Source of the DNA: Mesorhizobium comanense
Lineage (GTDB): Bacteria; Pseudomonadota; Alphaproteobacteria; Rhizobiales; Rhizobiaceae
DNA: 64,000 nt
Direction of reading: 5' to 3'
NCBI RefSeq assembly: GCF_005503535.1
Contig: NZ_SCNN01000012.1
Coordinates: forward strand, 62,001 to 126,000
Position 1 is the stretch's first letter. Every line of letters begins with the position of its first letter. Of this stretch, positions 23,689-31,983 are shown piece by piece. Below the pieces are notes generated by a model. That model saw only the letters and a list, made by a program, of their open reading frames with translations. It had not been told where the DNA came from and ran no database searches. The translations under genes were made by a program, and so were the position numbers.

Positions 23689-24021
23689 TCAACTGGTCGG
23701 TTTGGGCAGCGCCGGTCCCTGCGGCGCGGCCGGTGCGCGGCTGACCGCCTGGCGCAGGCTTTCCGCCTCGACGCCGCGCTGGCGCGCCAGCTTGCGGTAA
23801 CGGCCCTGCTTGACCCAGGTCGCCAGGCTGCCGACGACCATGCCGATGGCGAGTGCCAGGAACAGGAAGATGAACAGCGGCAGGCTGAGCGTCAGTTTCG
23901 GATTGCCGGGGTTGAACGGGTCGAGCGTGAAGGCGACCAGTTCGCGGTTGGCGACGGCCAGCGCGATCAGGATGATCGCCAGGGGCACGAAGACCACGAT
24001 GAGCATGAAGCGATTGAGCAT
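23689..24021 (-). CDS. LapA-domain (DUF1049) inner-membrane protein
   Basis: This 110-residue protein has two transmembrane helices (residues about 5-25 and 46-68) and the lipopolysaccharide-assembly-protein-A domain signature, ending in a cytoplasmic tail with QGRYRKLARQRGVEAESLRQ. In E. coli LapA/YciS works with LapB in controlling LpxC and LPS synthesis; no lapB is seen here. It follows ihfB on the same strand, an arrangement also seen in gammaproteobacteria. Confidence 0.83.
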   Translation of the reverse strand: MLNRFMLIVVFVPLAIILIALAVANRELVAFTLDPFNPGNPKLTLSLPLFIFLFLALAIGMVVGSLATWVKQGRYRKLARQRGVEAESLRQAVSRAPAAPQGPALPKPTS

Positions 24022-24075
24022 GATATCTTTCGTCGCGAGCTGGCCGGATAGGGCCGTCCTGCCGTGAGGCGGCGC

Positions 24076-24360
24076 CTACTTGCCGCCATTCAGCCTTTCG
24101 CGCAATTCCTTCCCGGTCTTGAAGAACGGCACCCATTTCTCCTCGACCTCGACGGATTCGCCGGTGCGCGGATTGCGGCCGGTACGCGCCGGTCGGTTTT
24201 TTACCGAAAAGGCACCGAAGCCGCGCAACTCGACCCGGTTGCCTTCGGCAAGCGCGTCGGTGATCTCGTCGAAGATCGCGCCGACGATGTTTTCGACATC
24301 GCGCAGGAAAAGATGCGGATTGCGCGTGGCAATTATCTGCACAAGTTCGGACTTGATCAT
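24076..24360 (-). CDS. ihfB: Integration host factor subunit beta
   Basis: This 94-residue DNA-bending protein begins MIKSELVQIIATRNPHLFLR and has the HU/IHF arm motif with the intercalating proline, GRNPRTGESVEVEEKWVPFF, and FKTGKELRERLN at the end. IHF bends DNA at specific sites and assists sigma-54 promoters, recombination and replication. The order sppA-ihfB-lapA on one strand is typical for proteobacteria. The frame and length are normal. Confidence 0.92.
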   Translation of the reverse strand: MIKSELVQIIATRNPHLFLRDVENIVGAIFDEITDALAEGNRVELRGFGAFSVKNRPARTGRNPRTGESVEVEEKWVPFFKTGKELRERLNGGK

Positions 24361-24438
24361 CAGACGGGTCCCCGTGAAAGCAGTGCGGTCAAATTATGAG
24401 GATGATTTTATTGGCTTTTTCAGCAGTCCCAACGGCGC

Positions 24439-25395
24439 TCAAGGGTGCCAGACGGAAACGAGACCGTCAAGGAACAAGCGGTCGGCGCCCAGTTCGTGGA
24501 TGACGTCGCCGCTGTAGTCGGGCAGGCCGAGCGCGCTGCCGATCGTTTTGATCATTGCTTTCGACCACAGGAAGCTTCCGCGCCGCTCGGTATCTTTCCA
24601 TTCGACCACCTTGAGCTTGGCATCCACGCCCTTGGTCGCCAGCCAGTCGACGGCCTCGGTCTCGCCGCCGACGGCGTCGATGAGCCCGTTGGCGACGCCC
24701 TGACGACCGGTGAAGATCGAGCCGTCGGCGAGCGCCAGCGCCTGCTCGTGGGTCATCTTGCGGCGTTCCGCCACGATGCCGACGAACCAGTCGTAGCTGT
24801 CGAGGATGAGTTTGCGGACCATGGCGCGTTCGTCGTCATTGGTCGGCTTGAAGGGTGAGGGCGAGGCCTTCAGCGGTGAGGATTTCACTTCCTCCAGCTT
24901 GATGCCGAGCTTGTCCATCAGGCCGCTGACGTCGGGATACTGGATCAGCACGCCGATCGAACCGACGATCGAGGTCTTGCGGGCGACAATGTGGTCGGCC
25001 GCGCTTGCGATCATGTAGCCGGCCGATGCCGCGAGCGTGCCGACCTCGGCCACGACCGGCTTGTCGGCGGCCACCTTGCGCACTTCCTCGTAGATCGATT
25101 CACCGCCGACGGTGGTGCCGCCGGGTGAATCGATGGCAAGGATCACGCCCTTCACCTTCGACGATTTGCGGATGTCCTCCAGCCGCTTGATCAGCTCCTC
25201 GTCCTCGGTGATCGTGCCTTCGATCCTCACCTTGGCGATATGGTCGACCGCCGAGCCGCCAAGATCGTCGCGATAGAACCATGCCGACAGCGCGATCACG
25301 CCCAGCGCCACGATGCCCAGGGCAACGACACGCCAGAATGTCAGCTTGCGCCGCAAGCGGCGGCGGTCGATCAGGTCGTCGGCTCTCAATGCCAT
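24439..25395 (-). CDS. sppA: Signal peptide peptidase SppA (S49 family, short form)
   Basis: This 318-residue membrane-anchored serine protease degrades leftover signal peptides in the inner membrane. One transmembrane helix lies near residues 22-44. The catalytic region has VILAIDSPGGTTVGGESIYE, the nucleophile in EVGTLAASAGYMIASAADHI, and SIVGSIGVL. The single S49 domain is the usual alphaproteobacterial form with a lysine from the neighbouring subunit region. I chose the ATG at 25395, which has GAGG just upstream, over a GTG at 25407. It is divergent from lptC. Confidence 0.88.
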   Translation of the reverse strand: MALRADDLIDRRRLRRKLTFWRVVALGIVALGVIALSAWFYRDDLGGSAVDHIAKVRIEGTITEDEELIKRLEDIRKSSKVKGVILAIDSPGGTTVGGESIYEEVRKVAADKPVVAEVGTLAASAGYMIASAADHIVARKTSIVGSIGVLIQYPDVSGLMDKLGIKLEEVKSSPLKASPSPFKPTNDDERAMVRKLILDSYDWFVGIVAERRKMTHEQALALADGSIFTGRQGVANGLIDAVGGETEAVDWLATKGVDAKLKVVEWKDTERRGSFLWSKAMIKTIGSALGLPDYSGDVIHELGADRLFLDGLVSVWHP

Positions 25396-25751
25396 GGTCA
25401 GCCTCACGGTCGGCGGGAAGAGACGCTTTTAGACCATGACGTCTCCATCGGGAAGCAATTCCGTCTCGCCATGGCGCGGCAATCCGCGCGGGACGGCCGC
25501 ATGCTGTCCGTTTTGTGATTGGCTCGGGTCAGGGGCGCAAGGTAAGGGAGAGCAACGAGGGTGATGAAAAACGACGCAAATACGTCTATTTCTGCTATGA
25601 AGCACCGGCTGTTGTGCTGATGCGGTTTTCGTCTGTACAAGACAGCTGTCACATTTTTGCGGTTTTCGTCGGCTTGTGCTTGCGTGAGGGCACTGGCGTC
25701 CCACCTATAGGCAGTATTCTCCGGCGGGCGGGATTTTAGAAGAAAGCAGTC
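25396..25751. other. Divergent region between sppA and lptC with repeats and a possible promoter
   Basis: In this 356-base gap the 13-mer TGCGGTTTTCGTC occurs twice in direct orientation (25621-25633 and 25658-25670), and between the copies lies the palindrome GACAGCTGTC (25641-25650). A possible sigma-70 promoter reading towards lptC has TTGCGT (25680-25685) and CCTATA (25704-25709) 18 bases apart. I find no convincing gene; the ribonuclease D gene often found before lptC in relatives is absent here. Confidence 0.45.
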
Positions 25752-26465
25752 ATGTTAGCGCGATCGAATGAACCGACCAGCCCGGAGACGGAGTTGGCTC
25801 CCCCGGCGGACGGCCGGTCGCGCAGCGATGCGTTCGACCGCGCCCAGCGTCATTCGCGCCGTGTGCGGGTGCTCAAGTTCGCCGTGCCAATGGCCGCGGC
25901 GTTGATAGCCGTCGCCTTCCCGGTCTATTCCTATCTCGCCGCACCCGTGTCCGTCGCGGTGCAGACGGAAAGTACCGCTTTTTCAAATGGTAAGCTGGTG
26001 ATGGCCAATCCGAAGCTCAACGGCTTCACCAAGCTGAAGCAGCCCTATTCGATGACGGCGCTGCGTGCGATCCAGGACGTCGCGACGCAAGGAATCATCG
26101 AACTCGAAGGCATCGACGCCAAAGTGCCCATCGCTCCCGACAATGTCGCGGCGGTGAAGGCCTCACGCGGCACTTACAATCGCGATGGCAACACGATGAG
26201 CCTCAAAAGCGATGTGACGATCACCACCACCGACGGTATGCAAGCCAAGTTCAAATCAGTCTTCCTCGACATGGGCAAAGGCACTATGAAGACGGATGAT
26301 CCTGTCGATGTCAGCCGTGGCGGATCGCAGATCACGGCGGCCTCGATGTCGGTCCAGGATAATGGCAAGATCCTGGTGTTCGAGAACAAAGTGCGTGTCA
26401 ACATCGATCCCGCCGTTCTGAAGGCGGCTGAGGCAAAGGGCGAGGAAGCGAATGTGGCTCAATAG
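25752..26465 (+). CDS. lptC: LPS export ABC transporter periplasmic protein LptC
   Basis: This 237-residue bitopic protein has one transmembrane helix near residues 38-60 (VLKFAVPMAAALIAVAFPVY) and a periplasmic beta-jellyroll with YSMTALRAIQDVATQGIIEL and TFSVFLDMGKG-like strands typical of LptC/YrbK. It links the LptBFG transporter to LptA in lipopolysaccharide export. lptA follows with a 14-base overlap and lptB overlaps in turn, forming an operon. LptF and LptG are not in the window, as is usual for this cluster. Confidence 0.88.
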   Translation: MLARSNEPTSPETELAPPADGRSRSDAFDRAQRHSRRVRVLKFAVPMAAALIAVAFPVYSYLAAPVSVAVQTESTAFSNGKLVMANPKLNGFTKLKQPYSMTALRAIQDVATQGIIELEGIDAKVPIAPDNVAAVKASRGTYNRDGNTMSLKSDVTITTTDGMQAKFKSVFLDMGKGTMKTDDPVDVSRGGSQITAASMSVQDNGKILVFENKVRVNIDPAVLKAAEAKGEEANVAQ

Positions 26466-27048
26466 TTCGACACGGCTGATGGCCGCAACTTTCTCGCTGT
26501 CCTTGCTGGGCCTCGCGCCGGCGCTGGCCCAGTCGGGTCCCACCACGCTCAAGCTGGCGGGCGACAAGCCGATCCAGATCGAAAGCGACAAGCTGGAAGT
26601 CCGTCAGGCAGACAGTGTCGCCATCTTCACCGGCAACGTCACCGTCGTCCAGGGGCCGACCTTGATGAAGGCCGGCAAGATGCTGGTCTACTACGTCAAG
26701 GATCCGAGCGCGGGCGCCAAGGGCGCTGAAGCCGCCGGGGCAGCCGCCATGACCGGTTCGGCGAACATCGACCACCTCGAGATTTCCGACAAGGTCTACA
26801 TCAAGTCGGACCAGCAGGTTGCGACCGGCGATCAGGGCAGTTTCGACATGAAGAGCCAGGTTCTGGTCCTGTCGGGCAAGAAGGTCGTGCTCTCGCAGAA
26901 CGACAATGTTCTGGTCGGCTGCAAGCTGACCGTGCAGATGAAGAGCGGGCTGGCCCAGGTCGACCCATGCGCCGGGCAGCGCGTCCAGATGTCGATCACG
27001 CCCCCGCCGAAATCGGATGCGTCGAAATCCGGAGCGACGAACCCCTGA
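26452..27048 (+). CDS. lptA: Periplasmic LPS-transport protein LptA (OstA domain)
   Basis: This 198-residue protein has a signal peptide with likely cleavage after residues 24-26 (APALA) and an OstA/LptA beta-jellyroll: PIQIESDKLEVRQADSVAIF, TGNVTVVQGP, LMKAGKMLVYY and VVLSQNDNVLVGCKLTVQMK. It forms the periplasmic bridge carrying lipopolysaccharide to the outer membrane. The start overlaps lptC and its stop overlaps the lptB start as TGATG, so the three are translationally coupled. The C-terminal tail is proline- and serine-rich. Confidence 0.9.
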   Translation: MWLNSSTRLMAATFSLSLLGLAPALAQSGPTTLKLAGDKPIQIESDKLEVRQADSVAIFTGNVTVVQGPTLMKAGKMLVYYVKDPSAGAKGAEAAGAAAMTGSANIDHLEISDKVYIKSDQQVATGDQGSFDMKSQVLVLSGKKVVLSQNDNVLVGCKLTVQMKSGLAQVDPCAGQRVQMSITPPPKSDASKSGATNP

Positions 27049-27863
27049 TGGCCAGCCTGTCGTCGCTGACGGCGCGTCTTCCGGGGCGCGCCGCGGCTAA
27101 GGTTTCGGCTCCGGCCGTGGTCACCGACAAGGCGAAGTTCAAGGGAACCTTGATCGCCAAGGGCCTGACCAAGAGCTACAAGGGCCGCAGGGTGGTCGAC
27201 GGCGTGACCATCGGCGTGCGCGCCGGCGAGGCCGTCGGGCTGCTTGGCCCTAACGGCGCCGGCAAGACGACCTGCTTCTACATGGTCACCGGCCTGGTGC
27301 CGGTGGATGAGGGCTCGATCGAGATCGACGGTTTCGATGTCACCTCGATGCCGATGTACCGCCGCGCGCGCCTGGGCATCGGCTACCTGCCGCAGGAAGC
27401 CTCAATCTTTCGCGGGCTGAATGTCGAGCAGAACATCCGTGCCGTGCTCGAAGTGGTCGAGAAGGACCGCAAGGTTCGCGAGCGCAACCTCGACGAACTG
27501 CTCGAGGAGTTCCACATCAGCCATCTGCGCAAGTCGCCATCCATGTCGCTGTCCGGCGGCGAGCGGCGGCGCCTGGAAATCGCACGCGCGCTGGCGACGC
27601 GCCCGGCCTACATGCTGCTTGACGAGCCGTTCGCCGGTATCGATCCGATCGCGGTGGCTGATATCCAGCAGCTGGTGCGCCACCTGACGGCACGCGGCAT
27701 CGGCGTGCTCATCACCGATCACAATGTACGCGAGACGCTGGGCCTGATCGACCGCGCCTACATCATCCATGCCGGTCAGGTGCTGACCCATGGCCGAGCC
27801 GACGAAGTCGTGGCCAATCCCGACGTGCGTCGGCTCTATCTCGGCGAGGGATTCACGCTTTAG
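27048..27863 (+). CDS. lptB: LPS export ABC transporter ATP-binding protein LptB
   Basis: This 271-residue ATPase powers lipopolysaccharide extraction by LptFG. Walker A is LLGPNGAGKTTCFYMV, the Q-loop is GIGYLPQEASIFRGL, the signature is SLSGGERRRLEIARALA, Walker B is YMLLDEPFAGIDPIA and the switch histidine is in LITDHNVRETL. It has about 35 extra N-terminal residues compared with E. coli LptB, common in rhizobia. The ATG shares its A with the lptA stop. rpoN follows after a 292-base gap. Confidence 0.93.
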   Translation: MASLSSLTARLPGRAAAKVSAPAVVTDKAKFKGTLIAKGLTKSYKGRRVVDGVTIGVRAGEAVGLLGPNGAGKTTCFYMVTGLVPVDEGSIEIDGFDVTSMPMYRRARLGIGYLPQEASIFRGLNVEQNIRAVLEVVEKDRKVRERNLDELLEEFHISHLRKSPSMSLSGGERRRLEIARALATRPAYMLLDEPFAGIDPIAVADIQQLVRHLTARGIGVLITDHNVRETLGLIDRAYIIHAGQVLTHGRADEVVANPDVRRLYLGEGFTL

Positions 27864-28061
27864 ACGGCGCACGGCTCCGTGGAGATGGCGGCCGTTCGGC
27901 CCGATATTTTCTGACGCGAAGGCGGAATCTTTCCGTCCTGCTGGAATGGCTCTCAGTGTAAAAATTGTTTCCTGGCGTGATTTTTTGCGCTTGGCGGCCC
28001 GTTTTCCGGCGATTTTGCCGCGGGCTAACGCTCCGGTAAGCGGGTTTTGCTAGGCTTTGCC

Positions 28062-28090
28062 TTGACAAGCAAAAGCCGGGCCAGTCTCTA
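28062..28090 (+). promoter_or_regulatory. Possible sigma-70 promoter of rpoN
   Basis: TTGACA (28062-28067) is a perfect -35 hexamer, but the -10 candidate 17 bases on, TCTCTA (28085-28090), is weak. The rest of the 292-base lptB-rpoN gap holds only small imperfect hairpins. Confidence 0.3.
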
Positions 28091-28155
28091 TGTCCGGCCG
28101 TGAAATTTGTTTTCCGGAAGTCTGGATGCGTACAGGAGGCGTTTGAGACCGAACC

Positions 28156-29682
28156 ATGGCGTTGGCGGCGAAACTACAGCTCCGACAGTCGCAGTCGCTG
28201 GTGATGACGCCGCAGCTGATGCAGTCGATTCGGCTGCTGCAGTTTACCCATGTCGAGCTGGAGCACTTCATCGACGAGGAAATCGAGCGCAACCCGCTGC
28301 TGGAGCGCGCCGAGCCGCAGGATGACGCCGCGAGCGACCAGACGCAGAAGGCCGAGGCGGAGCCGCCTGTCGCCGCCGACGGCGACTGGTTCGAGAACGA
28401 AGCGGGCTGGAGCGCCGAAGCGATCTCGGAAAAGCTCGATACGTCGCTCGAAAACCTGTTTCCAGACGATCCCGGCACCAGCGAGCGGTTGGGCCCCGAC
28501 CTGACGGCGCAATGGAAGTCGGCTTCGGGCGGTGGCGGCGGTTCCTCGTCGGAAGGGCTCGACGCCGGCGACATGGCGGCCTCGGCGATTACCTTGCGCG
28601 ACCATGTCGGCGAGCAGATCGCGCTTGCCTTCGCCGATCCCGCGGCGCGGCTGATCGCCAGGGAACTGGCCGACGGTCTTGATGAAACCGGCTATGTCAG
28701 GGCTGATGTTGCCGAGATCGCCGCGCGCCTGGGCACCGATGTCGCCGCGGTGGGCAAGGTGCTGGCGGTGTGCCAGACTTTCGAGCCTGCCGGGCTGTTC
28801 GCCCGCGATCTTGCCGAATGTCTTTCGCTGCAGCTTGCCGTGCGCGACCGGCTCGATCCCGCGATGAAGGCGCTGGTCGCCAATCTGGAGCTGCTGGCGC
28901 GGCGTGACTTCCAGGCACTGAAGCGGCTCTGCGGTGTCGACGAGGAGGATCTGCTCGACATGCTGGCCGAGATCCGGGCGCTCGATCCACGCCCGGGCAT
29001 GGCGTTTTCTGGCGGCGCCAGTGACGCCATCGTCGCCGATGTCGAGGTCCGCGCCGCCAATGACGGCAGCTGGGCTGTCGAACTCAATGCCGAAACGCTG
29101 CCGCGCGTGCTGGTCGACCATATCTATTTCGCGCAGGTCTCGCCGCATGCGAAGAACCAGGCGGAAAAGGACTTCCTGGCCGAATGCCTGCAGAACGCCA
29201 ACTGGCTGACACGCAGTCTCGACCAGCGGGCAAAGACGATCCTGAAAGTGGCCTCGGAGATCGTGCGCCAGCAGGACGCCTTCCTGGTCCATGGCGTCCG
29301 GCAGCTGAAGCCGCTCAACCTTCGCACCGTGGCGGATGCCATCGGCATGCACGAATCGACCGTCAGCCGCGTTACCGCCAACAAATACATGCTGACGCCG
29401 CGCGGCGTGTTCGAACTGCGCTATTTCTTCACGGCCTCGATCGCAGCATCGGGCGGCGGCGACGCGCATTCCTCGGAAGCGGTGCGCGACCGCATCAAGC
29501 AGTTGATCGACGAGGAGAAGCCAGTTGACGTGCTGTCCGACGATGCGATCGTCGACATGCTCAAGGAGAGCGGGGTCGACATTGCCAGGCGCACGGTCGC
29601 CAAGTACCGGGAAGGCATGAATATTCCCTCGTCGGTGCAGCGGCGGCGCGAAAAACGGGCGCTGGCCAGCGCCGGGCGCTGA
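28156..29682 (+). CDS. rpoN: RNA polymerase sigma-54 factor
   Basis: This 508-residue sigma factor directs transcription of nitrogen-assimilation, nitrogen-fixation and other activator-dependent genes. The N-terminal activator-interacting region is LRQSQSLVMTPQLMQSIRLL, with LEHFIDEEIERNPLLE; then comes an acidic stretch, the core-binding domain, the helix-turn-helix (ADAIGMHESTVSRVTANKYM) and the RpoN box ARRTVAKYRE near residue 485. It lies in the conserved lptB-rpoN-hpf-ptsN order. AGGAGG precedes the ATG by 16 bases, rather far, but the protein start agrees with the family. Confidence 0.94.
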   Translation: MALAAKLQLRQSQSLVMTPQLMQSIRLLQFTHVELEHFIDEEIERNPLLERAEPQDDAASDQTQKAEAEPPVAADGDWFENEAGWSAEAISEKLDTSLENLFPDDPGTSERLGPDLTAQWKSASGGGGGSSSEGLDAGDMAASAITLRDHVGEQIALAFADPAARLIARELADGLDETGYVRADVAEIAARLGTDVAAVGKVLAVCQTFEPAGLFARDLAECLSLQLAVRDRLDPAMKALVANLELLARRDFQALKRLCGVDEEDLLDMLAEIRALDPRPGMAFSGGASDAIVADVEVRAANDGSWAVELNAETLPRVLVDHIYFAQVSPHAKNQAEKDFLAECLQNANWLTRSLDQRAKTILKVASEIVRQQDAFLVHGVRQLKPLNLRTVADAIGMHESTVSRVTANKYMLTPRGVFELRYFFTASIAASGGGDAHSSEAVRDRIKQLIDEEKPVDVLSDDAIVDMLKESGVDIARRTVAKYREGMNIPSSVQRRREKRALASAGR

Positions 29683-29715
29683 GGTCAGCCGTTTTTCCAC
29701 AGCTTTCGAGCTTTA

Positions 29716-29743
29716 TTGACAAGCTGCGGTGAAGTGGCTAGAA
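29716..29743 (+). promoter_or_regulatory. Sigma-70-type promoter of hpf
   Basis: TTGACA (29716-29721) and CTAGAA (29738-29743) lie 16 bases apart in the rpoN-hpf gap. Transcription from here would give a leader of about 200 bases before hpf, containing GC-rich hairpins (around 29745-29765) and CGAGT-ATAA-ACTCG (29896-29909). No known riboswitch is recognised. Confidence 0.5.
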
Positions 29744-29948
29744 GCCCGCCCGCATGAGACGGGCCTGATGCCCGCTAGCGGATGGTCCGTCACGACAATG
29801 ACCTCGGGACGGTCAAAAAGGCGGCTTGTGATCAACCGGAAAGTTCGGATTTAAATCGGCGCGAGTGACGCCGCAAAGCTTGTGCGCACGGATCACGAGT
29901 ATAAACTCGGGCGAGTTTGAAGCCTGAGCAAGGAAGGTCAGTTTTCAG

Positions 29949-30533
29949 ATGAATCTGCGCATATCGGGAAAACACATGGATATCGGCGATGCGTTCCGCA
30001 CACGCATCAACGATCGTGTCGGCGAAGCGATCGGCAAGTATTTCGACAGAGGCTTCGCGGGGCACGTCACCGTCATCAAATCGGGGTCGCGCTATCAGGC
30101 CGATTGCATGATCCGGCTGGATTCCGGCGCCTCGCTGCAAGCCACGGGCGATGCCCAGGATCCGACGCTTGCCTTCGAGGCGGCGGCCGACCGGCTGGAG
30201 ACCCGGCTCAGGCGCTACAAGCGCCGTCTCAAATCTCACAATTCGGGCAATGGCAATGGCGAGTTGACCGACATCGCCTACACGGTCATGGCGCCGCTGG
30301 CCGATGACGACGAGGAAATCCCGGAGGATTTCGCGCCGGCCATCGTCGCCGAATCGACCATGACGCTGAAGACCATGTCCGTGGCTTCAGCGGTCATCGA
30401 GCTCGATACCAAGGACAGTCCGGTGTTCGTTTTTCGAAACGCCGGAACCGACCATCTCAATATCGTCTATCGCCGGCCCGACGGTAATATCGGCTGGATC
30501 GACCCGTCCACGACCAAAGTCGCGCAGGGATAA
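29949..30533 (+). CDS. hpf: Long-form ribosome hibernation promoting factor
   Basis: This 194-residue protein begins MNLRISGKHMDIGDAFRTRI and has the N-terminal S30AE domain (to about residue 100) that occupies the tRNA/mRNA channel of the ribosome. A linker and the C-terminal dimerisation domain follow (KTMSVASAVIELDTKDSPVF, then GNIGWIDPS), so it is a long HPF able to form 100S ribosome dimers in stationary phase. It follows rpoN and precedes ptsN, the usual order. AAGGAAGG gives a good ribosome-binding site. Confidence 0.92.
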   Translation: MNLRISGKHMDIGDAFRTRINDRVGEAIGKYFDRGFAGHVTVIKSGSRYQADCMIRLDSGASLQATGDAQDPTLAFEAAADRLETRLRRYKRRLKSHNSGNGNGELTDIAYTVMAPLADDDEEIPEDFAPAIVAESTMTLKTMSVASAVIELDTKDSPVFVFRNAGTDHLNIVYRRPDGNIGWIDPSTTKVAQG

Positions 30534-30592
30534 AAAGCCAGCCGCACGAGGGGTGGGGACTGGCGACGGCAGGCGAACAAGGATTTTCAAGC

Positions 30593-31057
30593 ATGGATCT
30601 GAGCGATCTTATCAGCGTTCCGGCGATCTTGCCGGCGTTGAAGGCGAACTCCAAGAAGCAGCTTCTGCAATTGCTCTCCGAGCGGGCGGCCGCGATTTCG
30701 GGCATTCCTGAGCGGGAGGTTTTCGATACCATCCTGCAGCGCGAGCGGCTGGGTTCGACGGGCGTCGGCAACGGCATCGCCATTCCGCATGGCAAGCTTG
30801 CCGGTGTGAAGCGTATCGCCGGTGTTTTCGCGCGGTTGGAAACGCCGGTCGATTTCGAATCGCTCGACGACCAGCCTGTCGATCTGGTGTTTCTGCTGCT
30901 GGCGCCGGAAGGGGCGGGCGCTGATCACCTGAAGGCGCTCTCGCGCATCGCCCGGGTGCTGCGTGACGCCGACACGGTGGCAAAGATCAGGGGAACGCGC
31001 GACGCTTCGGCGATCCACGCGCTCTTGTCGGATACGCCGGCCTCGCACGCGGCCTGA
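30593..31057 (+). CDS. ptsN: Nitrogen-PTS regulatory protein EIIA-Ntr
   Basis: This 154-residue protein is the end acceptor of the nitrogen phosphotransferase system (PtsP-NPr-EIIANtr). The EIIA-2 fold is seen with the phosphorylated histidine in GVGNGIAIPHGKL (near residue 64) and PVDLVFLLLAPEGAGADHLK. It regulates potassium uptake, metabolism and stress in response to its phosphorylation state. It closes the lpt-rpoN-hpf run and is followed by a strong terminator. Confidence 0.92.
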   Translation: MDLSDLISVPAILPALKANSKKQLLQLLSERAAAISGIPEREVFDTILQRERLGSTGVGNGIAIPHGKLAGVKRIAGVFARLETPVDFESLDDQPVDLVFLLLAPEGAGADHLKALSRIARVLRDADTVAKIRGTRDASAIHALLSDTPASHAA

Positions 31058-31081
31058 AGCCTTTTTTGAGGGAACCGCCAA

Positions 31082-31105
31082 GGGCCGCCATGAGCGGCCC
31101 TTTTT
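31082..31105 (+). terminator. Factor-independent terminator after ptsN
   Basis: GGGCCGC (31082-31088) pairs perfectly with GCGGCCC (31094-31100) over CATGA, followed by five Ts. It lies 25 bases after the ptsN stop and ends the operon. Confidence 0.85.
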
Positions 31106-31126
31106 GTTTCAGCCCACCAACGACCT

Positions 31127-31384
31127 TCAGTGAATGGCGACGGTGGTCAGGTCGTTTTCCATGGCGCCGGCCAGTGCGCGGTCGCGCGCATCGGAGAGCA
31201 GGATCGGCTGGCCATTGGCGGCAAACAGGGCCCAAAGTTCCATGCCGGGCGCGATCTCGCCGATGTTGGGGAAGCGGCCGAGCAGTTCGTCGCTCGAGAC
31301 CTTGCGCAGATAGGCGACAGAGCCTTCGCCGAGATGGGCGAATTCACCGCTTGTCATGGTGATGGTTTCGTCAGTTCTGGTCAT
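31127..31384 (-). CDS. DUF1150 family protein
   Basis: This 85-residue soluble protein fits DUF1150: EFAHLGEGSVAYLRKVSSDE, LWALFAANGQPILLSDARD. AAGGAGG lies seven bases before the ATG at 31384. It follows the Hsp20 gene on the same strand with a 76-base gap, a pairing common in Rhizobiales, and is probably in the same heat-inducible operon. Function is unknown. Confidence 0.84.
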   Translation of the reverse strand: MTRTDETITMTSGEFAHLGEGSVAYLRKVSSDELLGRFPNIGEIAPGMELWALFAANGQPILLSDARDRALAGAMENDLTTVAIH

Positions 31385-31460
31385 TTCAAGCCTCCTTGGC
31401 GCGAGACGCCGCCCCGTCCTGGGGCAACAGGCCATCCCGCATGAGAGCCATCGGCAAAGA

Positions 31461-31886
31461 TCAGTCTTTCACCGATATGTTTATTTTCCGTACCAGCCGT
31501 TCAGCTTCCGGCCGATCGAGGTCGATCGACAAAAGGCCGTTCTTCAATTCCGCCGCGATCACCCGCATGCCGTCGGCCAGCACGAAGCAGCGCTGGAACT
31601 GGCGCGCGGCAATGCCGCGGTGGAGGAATTCGCGCTCGGTGTCGTCGGTCTGACGGCCGCGCACGACCAGCTGGTTCTCCTCCGTTGTCACATCGAGATC
31701 GCTTTCGGCGAAGCCCGCCACGGCAAGCGTTATGCGCAGCCTTTCGGCCTTGCCGTCGGCGCCGCTGAGGCGCTCGATGTTGTAGGGAGGGTAGCTGTCG
31801 CCGGATTTCGCCAGACGCTCCAGGGTCTTTTCCATGGCGTCGAAACCCAGGAGAAGCGGGCTGGAGAAAGGCGTCATTCGGCTCAT
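31461..31886 (-). CDS. Small heat-shock protein Hsp20 (IbpA-like)
   Basis: This 141-residue alpha-crystallin-type chaperone binds unfolding proteins without ATP. The N-terminus reads SPLLLGFDAMEKTLERLAKS. The alpha-crystallin domain spans about residues 38-130, with RLRITLAVAGFAESDLDVTT, NQLVVRGRQ and AAELKNGLLSIDL, and the C-terminus lacks a clear I-x-I motif apart from KINISV. The ATG at 31886 has AGGA nine bases upstream. An RpoH promoter and a ROSE-like leader control it. This is the class A rhizobial type. Confidence 0.92.
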   Translation of the reverse strand: MSRMTPFSSPLLLGFDAMEKTLERLAKSGDSYPPYNIERLSGADGKAERLRITLAVAGFAESDLDVTTEENQLVVRGRQTDDTEREFLHRGIAARQFQRCFVLADGMRVIAAELKNGLLSIDLDRPEAERLVRKINISVKD

Positions 31887-31948
31887 GTTACACTGTCCTC
31901 TCAAGAGCGACATAAACTGGAAAAACCCTGCTGGCATTTTTCCCGATG
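31887..31948 (-). promoter_or_regulatory. ROSE-like RNA thermometer in the Hsp20 leader
   Basis: The leader from the predicted transcription start to the ATG is about 62 bases. Next to the ribosome-binding site it contains UCGCUCUUGAGAGGA (31910 down to 31896 on the minus strand). Its UYGCU motif would pair with the AGGA Shine-Dalgarno across a short loop, the core of ROSE elements known from rhizobial small heat-shock genes. A 5' hairpin GGCAU...AUGCC precedes it. Rhizobial hsp20 genes are established ROSE targets; this copy is assigned from its motif and position. Confidence 0.6.
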
Positions 31949-31954
31949 CCCTTG

Positions 31955-31983
31955 ATATGGTCCGCTCCGCGGCCAAGTTCAAG
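31955..31983 (-). promoter_or_regulatory. RpoH heat-shock promoter of the hsp20 gene
   Basis: On the minus strand CTTGAA (31978-31983) and CCATAT (31955-31960) are separated by 17 bases, an excellent match to the alphaproteobacterial sigma-32 consensus. The gene it serves is a small heat-shock protein. The remainder of the 300-base gap to the nucleoside hydrolase shows no further gene. Confidence 0.72.

Noticed and set aside
28174..29700. 508-codon minus-strand frame opposite rpoN
   Set aside because: It is a shadow of a well-supported sigma-54 gene in high-GC DNA.
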